A stretch of 43,931 nucleotides of DNA from Hyphomicrobiales bacterium (GTDB lineage Bacteria > Pseudomonadota > Alphaproteobacteria > Rhizobiales > Beijerinckiaceae): positions 1 through 43,931 of the forward strand of contig CANFLM010000013.1 in assembly GCA_947447895.1 (NCBI GenBank), read 5' to 3'. The notes under the pieces are model-generated. The model made no database searches and was not told where the DNA came from. It saw only the letters and a program-made list of their open reading frames with translations. The position numbers and the translations under genes are program-made. Numbering within the stretch: position 1 is the stretch's first letter; every line of letters starts with the position of its first letter. Of the stretch, positions 26,406 through 33,343 are shown piece by piece.

Positions 26406-27025
26406 CCTGCCCCGCCCATCATCCGGCTGATGATCGATTGCATCGTATGGATGTGCTGTTCCTGGGCCTCGCGGCTGGTCGCCAGCATCTGGGCAAAGGC
26501 ATCGACGCTTTGCTCGACCGGATCGGGAGGCAATTCGGGTTCGGGTTCGGGCTCCGGTTCCTCGGGAGCCAGCCCCATCATCGACGCCATCATCAAACCC
26601 CATGCCGCACCGCCATCCTCGGCCGCCTTGCGGCTGTCGGCCGGTGCTGCAGGGGGCGCCTGTGCGGGCTTGAATGCGGCCTGACCGAGGCCCTTGGCCA
26701 GGGTTTCAGCCATCACAGGCAGAAAATCCTGCAAGATCTTGGCATTGATACCGCTGATCATCGCGGCCTGTTCGGCAATCGGATTGACCGGAGGCGTCGT
26801 ACCGAAAAACAGCTGCATCGGATCGACCGATTTCACACGCTCGGGCTGGAACATCGCCAGCCAATCATGTGCGGTCGGGGCCTGCTGGCGCAAGCCATAC
26901 ATGAAGGCGGGCATCAAAGCGGCTGTGGCGCGCATGATATCCTGCTGGCTCATGCCGAAGCGCGGCGCTTGTTCCTGAAAGAACGGATTGCCGAATTTGG
27001 TCATGACATCGAACGGATTGACCAT
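26402..27025 (-). CDS. Hypothetical protein with acidic-proline linker
   Basis: Protein of 207 residues with no signal peptide. The N-terminal part (NPFDVMTKFGNPFFQ, then MSQQDIMRATAALMPAFMYGLRQ) is amphipathic and helical. An Ala/Pro linker and an EPEPEPEP stretch at about 157-167 follow, then a C-terminal helix rich in Met and Gln. The layout resembles phasin-like or granule-associated proteins, but I cannot assign it to a family. GTGAG precedes the ATG. It lies 47 bp downstream of the MATE gene on the same strand. Confidence 0.8.
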   Translation of the reverse strand: MVNPFDVMTKFGNPFFQEQAPRFGMSQQDIMRATAALMPAFMYGLRQQAPTAHDWLAMFQPERVKSVDPMQLFFGTTPPVNPIAEQAAMISGINAKILQDFLPVMAETLAKGLGQAAFKPAQAPPAAPADSRKAAEDGGAAWGLMMASMMGLAPEEPEPEPEPELPPDPVEQSVDAFAQMLATSREAQEQHIHTMQSIISRMMGGAG

Positions 27026-27072
27026 TTTTTTCTCACTTTATTGAACCGGACGCCCTGATTTCTTCGGTATGC

Positions 27073-28443
27073 CTAGGAATTGTGCGCGTCTTGGCCCGAT
27101 TTGGCAATCAGACGATAGGCCCAGACCACGGCAGCAATCCCGAAACAGATCGCACCCAAAGCCTGTCCCAGCAAGGCGCCTTTTGCGCCGGCAAGGGCTG
27201 CCCCCGCATAGGCAAAGGGAATGGTGCCGATGGTGGCGCGACCCCAGTTGAACAGGGTCGCCAGCAAGGGGGCGCCCAGATTGTTGAAGGCGGCATTGGC
27301 GACAAACAGGCCGCCGTTGAACAGCCATGTGCCCGCCAGAATTTCGCAAAAGAACCGCAACAGCATCGCCGTGTCGGCTTCGGCCTTGAAGATGATGCCG
27401 AGCCAGTCGGCACCGAGGATCAGGATCAACCAGGCACCGGCCACCAGTGCAGCCGACAGTTTGAGCGAGGCGGTCAGCGTATCGCGTACCCGCCCCATCT
27501 GGCCGGCACCCAGATTCTGCCCGAAAATAGGGCCGACCGCACCCGACAGCGCAAACAGAGTGCCGAAGGCCAGCGGCACCAGACGCGTGATAATGGCATT
27601 GGCCGCCACCGCCTCGTCCCCGTACGGGGCAATGATGGCGGTCATGAAGGCATTGGACAGCGGCGTCGCGATATTGGTCAGGATGGCGGGCACAGCGACC
27701 GCCATGATGACACCCGCATGATCCTTGAAGCCCTTGAGGGTGAACGGACCGACCAGAGCATGCACCTTGACGGCGCCGTAATAACCCAGCCCGCAATAGA
27801 TCATGCGCGACATCACCGTCGCCCAGGCCGCCCCCTCGGTGCCCAGACCGAGACCGAAAATCATGATCGGGTCGATGGCGGCGGTAATACATCCGCCGAT
27901 CAGCGTCACCAGCATGGCACGGCGGGCATCCCCGACCGCCCGCAACAGTCCGGAAAATCCCATGCCGATCGCCAGCAAAAGGTTGGACGGAATGCAGATC
28001 AGCAAAAACCGGTAGGCGACATCATAGGCTTCATGGCGCGCCCCCAAAGCCGTCAGCAGGGGGCCGAGCGCCAGCATGACCAACCCGACCACCACCGCGC
28101 TGGCCAGCAGGCAGATCACCAGCGAGGTGGCCGCAAGGCCGCGCGCCCGGGCCCCGTCTCCCGCCCCCAAAGCCCGCGACACGCTTGCCCCGATGGCAAT
28201 CATCAGTCCTACATTGACCGATGTAGAGAAAAACAAAACCGCCGTGGCATAGCCCACCCCGGCGGTGAGATTGACGTCGCCGAGCCACGAGACATAGAGC
28301 AGCGACAGGAAATCGACAGCAAAAATAGCCACCAGCCCGATGCTGCCGGATGCGGTCATGATACCGACATGGCGCATGATCGAGCCACTGGTAAACACCG
28401 CTTTGGAGCCCGCGGGTTTGGCATTGGCGGATGGGTCGGTCAC
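27073..28443 (-). CDS. MATE-family efflux transporter
   Basis: Multidrug and toxin extrusion-type antiporter with 12 hydrophobic helices in two related halves; 456 residues from this GTG. The start is uncertain: the GTG at 28443 has GGAAAGAG about seven bases upstream, whereas the ATG at 28464 has no ribosome-binding site. The open frame to 28560 lacks membrane-protein character. Features include GPIFGQNLGAGQMGRVRDTL in the second half and its counterpart IGASVSRALGAGDGARARG in the first. Substrate is unknown. It diverges from ispH. Confidence 0.9.
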   Translation of the reverse strand: MTDPSANAKPAGSKAVFTSGSIMRHVGIMTASGSIGLVAIFAVDFLSLLYVSWLGDVNLTAGVGYATAVLFFSTSVNVGLMIAIGASVSRALGAGDGARARGLAATSLVICLLASAVVVGLVMLALGPLLTALGARHEAYDVAYRFLLICIPSNLLLAIGMGFSGLLRAVGDARRAMLVTLIGGCITAAIDPIMIFGLGLGTEGAAWATVMSRMIYCGLGYYGAVKVHALVGPFTLKGFKDHAGVIMAVAVPAILTNIATPLSNAFMTAIIAPYGDEAVAANAIITRLVPLAFGTLFALSGAVGPIFGQNLGAGQMGRVRDTLTASLKLSAALVAGAWLILILGADWLGIIFKAEADTAMLLRFFCEILAGTWLFNGGLFVANAAFNNLGAPLLATLFNWGRATIGTIPFAYAGAALAGAKGALLGQALGAICFGIAAVVWAYRLIAKSGQDAHNS

Positions 28444-28606
28444 AGAGGATCTCTTTCCATGCATGGGCCGGCAATCGGGCCTGTTCAAGATGGGGTTGTG
28501 ACAGGTTTTCGTGTCAAAGGCGAGCCGGACGGCTTGACAGTTTGCGGGCCGCGCCTTCACAACACTGATCTGTCATACCTGTCTCTATCCGAATGTGTTG
28601 AAACTG

Positions 28607-29596
28607 ATGTCGTCACCTCCTGAGCCCGTGATCGCCACCTCCAAGCCTTCGCTGCAGATCATGCTCTGCGCGCCGCGGGGATTCTGCGCGGGCGTAGTGC
28701 GGGCGATCGATGCGGTCGAACAGGCATTGAAGCTCTATGGCGCGCCGGTCTATGTGCGCCACGAGATCGTGCACAACAAATATGTGGTCGAGAGCCTGAA
28801 ACAGAAGGGCGCGATTTTTGTCGACGAGCTGGATGAAGTGCCCGACGGCAAGGCACCGGTAATTTTTTCGGCGCATGGCGTGCCCAAAGCGGTCCCCGAC
28901 GAGGCCAGAAGGCGCGGGCTGTTCGCCCTTGATGCCACCTGTCCGCTGGTCACCAAAGTGCATCGCGAGGCCGAACTGCATCACAGGCGCGGCCGCATTG
29001 TCGTGCTGATCGGCCATGCCGGCCATCCCGAAGTGATCGGGACCATGGGGCAATTGCCCGATGGAGCGGTTCTGCTGGTGGAAACGGTGGCCGATGTGTT
29101 GTCGCTGAACCCCGAACATCCCGACCGGCTGGCTTATGCCACCCAGACGACATTGTCGGTGGATGATACCGAGGCGGTGATTGCCGCGCTCAAGAGCCGT
29201 TTTCCCGATATTGCCGGTCCGCACAAGGAAGATATCTGCTACGCGACCACCAACCGTCAGGAATCGGTCAAGCAGATCGCTCCCAAAGTCGATGCGATGA
29301 TCGTGGTCGGTTCGCCCAATTCCTCCAATTCGCAACGGCTGCGGGAAGTGGCGGAGCGGGCAGGCTGCAAGGTCTCGGCTCTGGTGCTGCGGGCCCATGA
29401 TATCGATTGGACCCAGTTTTCGGGCATCACCCGTCTGGGCATCACGGCAGGGGCCTCTGCGCCCGAAGTGCTGGTGGAAGAAATCATCGATGCGTTTTCC
29501 CGACGCTATCAGGTGACCGTTGAATCATTCCTGACGGCGGATGAAAGCGTGTTCTTTCCGCTGCCGCGTGCCTTGCGCGAGATCGAGACGGAGTAA
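28607..29596 (+). CDS. ispH: 4-hydroxy-3-methylbut-2-enyl diphosphate reductase
   Basis: Iron-sulfur enzyme of the last MEP-pathway step, producing IPP and DMAPP; 329 residues. The three cluster cysteines are C27 (CAPRGFCAG), C112 ([10 protein letters not shown]) and C211 (ICYATTNRQ). HEIVHN and [11 protein letters not shown] line the substrate site. ATG at 28607 is chosen over a GTG four codons earlier; neither has a clear ribosome-binding site. A TTGACA at 28534-28539 could be a -35 box, but no matching -10 is convincing. It feeds prenyl units to UbiA and CtaB. thrB starts five bases after its stop. Confidence 0.97.
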   Translation: MSSPPEPVIATSKPSLQIMLCAPRGFCAGVVRAIDAVEQALKLYGAPVYVRHEIVHNKYVVESLKQKGAIFVDELDEVPDGKAPVIFSAHGVPKAVPDEARRRGLFALDATCPLVTKVHREAELHHRRGRIVVLIGHAGHPEVIGTMGQLPDGAVLLVETVADVLSLNPEHPDRLAYATQTTLSVDDTEAVIAALKSRFPDIAGPHKEDICYATTNRQESVKQIAPKVDAMIVVGSPNSSNSQRLREVAERAGCKVSALVLRAHDIDWTQFSGITRLGITAGASAPEVLVEEIIDAFSRRYQVTVESFLTADESVFFPLPRALREIETE

Positions 29597-29601
29597 AGTC
29601 C

Positions 29602-30567
29602 TTGGCTGTGTATACCGATGTGTCCGATGAGGAATTGACCGCCTTTGTCGCCGATTATGCGATTGGCGATGTGCTGTCGGCCAAAGGCATTGCCGAAGGG
29701 GTCGAGAATTCCAATTTCCTGCTGCATACGACGCAGGGCTTTTTCATTCTCACGCTTTATGAAAAGCGGGTGAGGGAAGATGATCTGCCCTTTTTCATCG
29801 GTTTGATGGAACATCTGGCCGGCAAGGGGTTGAATTGCCCGCAACCGGTCAAAACACGGCAGGGTCAGGCTTTGGGCCGGCTTGCCGGTCGACCCGCGGC
29901 GATTGTGACTTTTCTCGATGGCATGGGCGTCAAGCGGGCCAATGCCGCCCATTGTTTTGCGGTTGGTGCGGCTTTGGCGAAATTGCACCGGGCGGGGGCC
30001 GATTATCCGGTCAAACGCGAGAATGCCCTGTCGGTTTCGGGCTGGCGGCCCTTGTTCGAGCAGGCCCGCGAGCGCGCCGATACGGTGATGCCGGGGCTGG
30101 CCCAGGCCATTGCCGAGGCGCTGGATGCGCTGGAACAGCAGTGGCCCACGCATTTGCCGCGCGGGGTCATCCATGCCGATCTGTTTCCCGACAATGTGTT
30201 TTTCATCGGGCCGGAGTTGTCCGGGCTGATCGATTTCTATTTCGCCTGCAATGACGACTTTGCCTATGATCTGGCCATCGGCCTCAATGCCTGGTGTTTC
30301 GAGATCGATGGGTCTTTCAACCTGACCAAGGGACAGGCCATGATCGCGGGCTACCAGGGCGAACGGGCCTTGCAGGACGAGGAGGTGGCCGCCTTGCCGG
30401 TTCTGTGCCGTGGCGCGGCTTTGCGTTTCATGCTGACACGTCTGGTCGACTGGCTGAATGTGCCGCCCGGTGCGTTGGTGCGCCCCAAGGATCCGCTCGA
30501 ATATTTCAGGAAATTGCGGTTCCACCTGCGCGCCACCTCGGCGGCCGATTACGGCTTCTCGCGATGA
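29602..30567 (+). CDS. thrB: Homoserine kinase (APH-fold type)
   Basis: Phosphorylates homoserine for threonine synthesis, 321 residues. This is the ThrB type with the choline-kinase fold, not the GHMP kinase of E. coli. [15 protein letters not shown] and [11 protein letters not shown] are typical, and H191-A-D193-x4-N198 is the catalytic loop. The start codon is TTG, supported by GGAG eight bases upstream and the conserved MAVYTDV start; a GTG two codons later would cut it. Threonine synthase (thrC) is about 7 kb away on the other strand. It overlaps rnhA by four bases. Confidence 0.96.
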   Translation: MAVYTDVSDEELTAFVADYAIGDVLSAKGIAEGVENSNFLLHTTQGFFILTLYEKRVREDDLPFFIGLMEHLAGKGLNCPQPVKTRQGQALGRLAGRPAAIVTFLDGMGVKRANAAHCFAVGAALAKLHRAGADYPVKRENALSVSGWRPLFEQARERADTVMPGLAQAIAEALDALEQQWPTHLPRGVIHADLFPDNVFFIGPELSGLIDFYFACNDDFAYDLAIGLNAWCFEIDGSFNLTKGQAMIAGYQGERALQDEEVAALPVLCRGAALRFMLTRLVDWLNVPPGALVRPKDPLEYFRKLRFHLRATSAADYGFSR

Positions 30568-31019
30568 GCATGCAGCGGGTCACGATCTATACGGACGGGG
30601 CCTGTTCAGGCAATCCCGGGCCGGGGGGCTGGGGGGCCCTGCTGGTCTATGGGGAGGCCCGCCGGACGATCTGTGGCGGCGAGAGCGAGACCACCAATAA
30701 CCGCATGGAACTGATGGCGGCCATTATGGCGCTCGAAACCCTGTCGCGGCCCTGTGACATCGATCTGTGGACCGATTCACAATATTTGCGGCAGGGCATT
30801 ACCGAATGGCTCAAGGGCTGGAAGCGCAATGGCTGGAAAACCGCCAGCCGCCAGCCGGTCAAAAATGTCGATCTGTGGCAGCGGCTGGACGAGGCGCAGG
30901 CACGCCATCAGGTCGCCTGGCATTGGGTCAAAGGCCATGCCGGCCATGCCGAGAACGAGGAAGTCGACGGCTTGGCGCGCGAGGGTATGGCGCCGTTTCT
31001 GCCGCAAAAATCGGCATAA
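30564..31019 (+). CDS. rnhA: Ribonuclease HI
   Basis: Degrades the RNA strand of RNA-DNA hybrids; 151 residues. The catalytic acidic residues D11 ([15 protein letters not shown]), E49 (NNRMELMA), D71 (WTDSQY) and D135 (EEVDGLA) and the active-site H125 (VKGHAGH) are all present. The start overlaps the thrB stop as ATGA; a second ATG two codons later is possible. Its stop codon lies inside the U-tract side of the terminator of the convergent peroxiredoxin gene. Confidence 0.97.
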   Translation: MSMQRVTIYTDGACSGNPGPGGWGALLVYGEARRTICGGESETTNNRMELMAAIMALETLSRPCDIDLWTDSQYLRQGITEWLKGWKRNGWKTASRQPVKNVDLWQRLDEAQARHQVAWHWVKGHAGHAENEEVDGLAREGMAPFLPQKSA

Positions 31020-31046
31020 AAAAGAGGCCGCAGATCCTGCGGCCTC
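31018..31046 (-). terminator. Intrinsic terminator of the peroxiredoxin gene
   Basis: A perfect 10-bp inverted repeat (GAGGCCGCAG / CTGCGGCCTC, 3-base loop) at 31024-31046 is followed, reading the minus strand, by six T. On the plus strand no T-run follows, so it serves the minus-strand peroxiredoxin. The T-run overlaps the last bases of rnhA. Confidence 0.85.
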
Positions 31047-31067
31047 CCGAAACACTCAAGGCTCGGA

Positions 31068-31553
31068 TTAGAGCTGCTTCAGCATTGCTTCCGCACCCGA
31101 GACGTCGGCTTTGCTGGGTGCGTCTTCGACGTTCAGGCTTTTGACGACGCCGTGATCGACGATCATCGAATAACGCTGCGAGCGGGTGCCCAGACCGAAG
31201 CCCGAACCATCGAATGCCAGACCCAGTGCCTTGGCGAAATCGCCATTGCCGTCGGACAGGAACTCGATCACGCCTTCGCCGCCGGTGGACTTGGCCCAGG
31301 CCTTCATCACGAACACGTCGTTGACGCCGGTGACCAGAATGGCATCAATGCCCTTGGCCTTGATCTCGGCGGCATGGGTGACATAACCGGGGAGATGGTT
31401 CTTGTCGCAGGTCGGGGTGAAAGCACCCGGCACGGCAAACAGCACGACCTTGCGGTCATTGAACAATTCTGCGGTGGTTTTGGGAGCGGGACCGTTTTCG
31501 GTCATGACGCGGAAAGTCACTTCTGGCAGATGCGCGCCAACAGTAATGCTCAT
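31068..31553 (-). CDS. Peroxiredoxin, Prx5 type, one cysteine
   Basis: Thiol peroxidase of 161 residues from this ATG, which has GGAGGA five bases upstream; the longer frame to 31613 is unsupported. The peroxidatic Cys is C49 in PGAFTPTCDKNHLPGY. There is no other cysteine in the chain, so no resolving Cys. Prx5-type proteins of this kind are reduced by glutathione or glutaredoxin, which fits gshA nearby. A terminator follows. The DsbD-N-like gene lies upstream on the same strand (78 bp gap). Confidence 0.94.
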   Translation of the reverse strand: MSITVGAHLPEVTFRVMTENGPAPKTTAELFNDRKVVLFAVPGAFTPTCDKNHLPGYVTHAAEIKAKGIDAILVTGVNDVFVMKAWAKSTGGEGVIEFLSDGNGDFAKALGLAFDGSGFGLGTRSQRYSMIVDHGVVKSLNVEDAPSKADVSGAEAMLKQL

Positions 31554-31631
31554 TTTATCCTCCAGATTGGAAATCAGTGGCAAAGCGGCTTCGGACCGAT
31601 CACATGGAACCATCCTAGACTCTCGTCTAAT

Positions 31632-32576
31632 CTAGGGTGCATGGCCTTGCTTGTCGAGTGTTACGCGCGTTTCAACCGCCATGCCGTTGGTCGCGAGGGT
31701 CACAATCATCTCCAACCCGGCCAGGAGACTGTCGGCTTGCGGTTTTTCCTCGATGCCGACCCGGTCGCGGCGGATGCGGCGGCCAGCGGTATCCACTGTC
31801 GCGGATAGGCTCACAGGCGGACCGAACACCCAGCCTTCGGGGCCTTCGACGAAGAGGTCTGCGTTTCCGGCATCGGCAGGCCAGACGGTTTCAAGCAGCA
31901 GATGAGTGTCCTGCGCGCTGATGGAGAGCAGCGCGAGCGGGGATTGGGCCTGTATCATGACGGGCAGGGGCACTTTGGCCAGAGCCTCGCGGATCATGGT
32001 CTGGCTGGCGGTGCTTCGGGTGCTGCGCGGGGACAGCGTCAAGGACCCGTCGAAATGGGCGGGCATGCACAGTGTGTCGCAGACGGCATAATCGAGCGAC
32101 AGTTTCAGGTGTACAGGCTGTTTGGGATCAAGCGGGATGACCTTGAATGGCAGCACGAGTTGATCATGATAGCCGATCGACGAGCCCGACTTGTCCTGGA
32201 AGCGCGAGGGAGCCGGCCATAAGACCTCGACCGATTGCAGATTGCGCGATCCGGCCCATGAGAACACTGGCGGCAGCCCGGAATCGCCCACCGTCCGCCA
32301 ATAGGTTTTGACATGGGTGGCAAGGCGGAATTCCAGTCCGGCCCATAGCACGGCACCCTCCGGCGGCACGGTTTCTGGGGCCCCTTCCAGCAGGCTCAGG
32401 CGGGCCAGCTCGCTCACCGGTTTGATGGGGGATTGGGCCGATACCGGTCTGCAGGGCAGGGTGAGTAGCATCAAGAGACCCAGCCATATAGGCCAAATTC
32501 CGCCAGCCGAACGGGAATGAGCGGCCACGGGGCGGAATTTATGTATTTTTTTGATGGTCACAGATTGCTTTCTCAT
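31632..32576 (-). CDS. Periplasmic DsbD N-terminal-domain-like thiol protein
   Basis: Predicted exported protein of 314 residues. A basic n-region, hydrophobic segment about 27-41 and PVSAQ site near 47 form a signal peptide. The main domain matches the N-terminal thiol domain of DsbD/ScsB, with C166-x3-C170 in YAVCDTLCMPA. The membrane electron-transfer domain and thioredoxin domain of full DsbD are absent, so its reducing partner must be encoded elsewhere. The ATG has no ribosome-binding site; a GTG at 32561 is a possible start. It is divergent from yqgE across 40 bp. Confidence 0.85.
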   Translation of the reverse strand: MRKQSVTIKKIHKFRPVAAHSRSAGGIWPIWLGLLMLLTLPCRPVSAQSPIKPVSELARLSLLEGAPETVPPEGAVLWAGLEFRLATHVKTYWRTVGDSGLPPVFSWAGSRNLQSVEVLWPAPSRFQDKSGSSIGYHDQLVLPFKVIPLDPKQPVHLKLSLDYAVCDTLCMPAHFDGSLTLSPRSTRSTASQTMIREALAKVPLPVMIQAQSPLALLSISAQDTHLLLETVWPADAGNADLFVEGPEGWVFGPPVSLSATVDTAGRRIRRDRVGIEEKPQADSLLAGLEMIVTLATNGMAVETRVTLDKQGHAP

Positions 32577-32616
32577 CTGAAAAATCTAGCATCATCCCGA
32601 TCAAAGGGGTGAAAGC

Positions 32617-33246
32617 ATGTCAAAGGCAAGGGCTAAATTATTAGCCGCATCGGCAGGGGATCGTGTGGACCAGAGCTGCTCGGGCCAGTTTCTGGTGGCC
32701 ACGCCCGGCATGCTCGACGAGCGTTTCGAACGCAGCGTGATCTATATGTGCGCCCATTCCGATGAAGGAGCCATGGGCATCATCATCAACCATCCCGCCT
32801 CGCATCTGGCTTTTCCGGCGATCCTCGAACAGCTCGATCTGCTCGACATTGAAGCGCCCGAGCCCTTGCAGAAAATGCTGGATGCCGTTCCGGTTTTCCG
32901 CGGGGGGCCGGTCGAGCCCGGACGCGGCTTTGTGCTCCATTCGGGTGATATTGTGCTGGACCAGAACAGCCTGAAGGTCGGTGACGCGCTCTATCTGACC
33001 ACCACGCTCGAAATGCTGGAATTGATGTCGAAAGGGCAGGGACCGCAAGAGACCCTGTTTGCCTTGGGCTATGCCGGATGGGCACCGGGCCAGCTTGAGC
33101 AGGAGTTGCAGGGCGACGGCTGGCTGACCTGCGCCATGGATCGCGGGCTTCTGTTCGACAGGCATCACGAAACCAAATACCAGCGAGCCCTCGGCCAGAT
33201 CGGTATCGATCTGGCGCAGTTTTCAACGGTATCGGGTCACGCCTGA
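32617..33246 (+). CDS. YqgE/AlgH family protein (DUF179)
   Basis: Cytoplasmic protein of 209 residues of the conserved YqgE/AlgH family (UPF0301). FLVATPGMLDERFERSVIYMCAHSDEGAMGIIINHP is the signature N-terminal block, then FRGGPVEPGRGFVLHS and GYAGWAPGQLEQEL. The biochemical role is unknown; AlgH was first linked to alginate regulation in Pseudomonas. A good AAAGGGG precedes the ATG. It is a single-gene unit with divergent and convergent neighbours. Confidence 0.95.
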   Translation: MSKARAKLLAASAGDRVDQSCSGQFLVATPGMLDERFERSVIYMCAHSDEGAMGIIINHPASHLAFPAILEQLDLLDIEAPEPLQKMLDAVPVFRGGPVEPGRGFVLHSGDIVLDQNSLKVGDALYLTTTLEMLELMSKGQGPQETLFALGYAGWAPGQLEQELQGDGWLTCAMDRGLLFDRHHETKYQRALGQIGIDLAQFSTVSGHA

Positions 33247-33283
33247 CCGATTGGCGGGGGCATGTCCCGCTGTTGATCGCGCC

Positions 33284-33343
33284 TCAGGCTTAGGCGGTAA
33301 CGCCCAACAGGGATCAGGCTTGGGCGGGAACGCCCAATAGGGA
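33284..33343. repeat. 30-bp tandem duplication at the end of the GGDEF/EAL gene
   Basis: Two adjacent 30-bp copies, 33284-33313 and 33314-33343, match at 27 of 30 positions. The right copy is the last nine codons plus stop of the GGDEF/EAL gene (SLLGVPAQA). The left copy is just beyond the stop and would read SLLGVTA then stop. Each copy also holds a short inverted repeat (GGGCG..CGCCC type). Confidence 0.9.

Noticed and set aside
28534-28562. TTGACA as the ispH promoter
   Set aside because: A perfect -35 hexamer, but the sequence 17 bases on is a poor -10; not firm enough to list.
27082-28623. A 513-codon frame antisense to the MATE gene
   Set aside because: Gln/His/Arg-rich composition typical of a shadow frame; the MATE protein has 12 helices and conserved loops.
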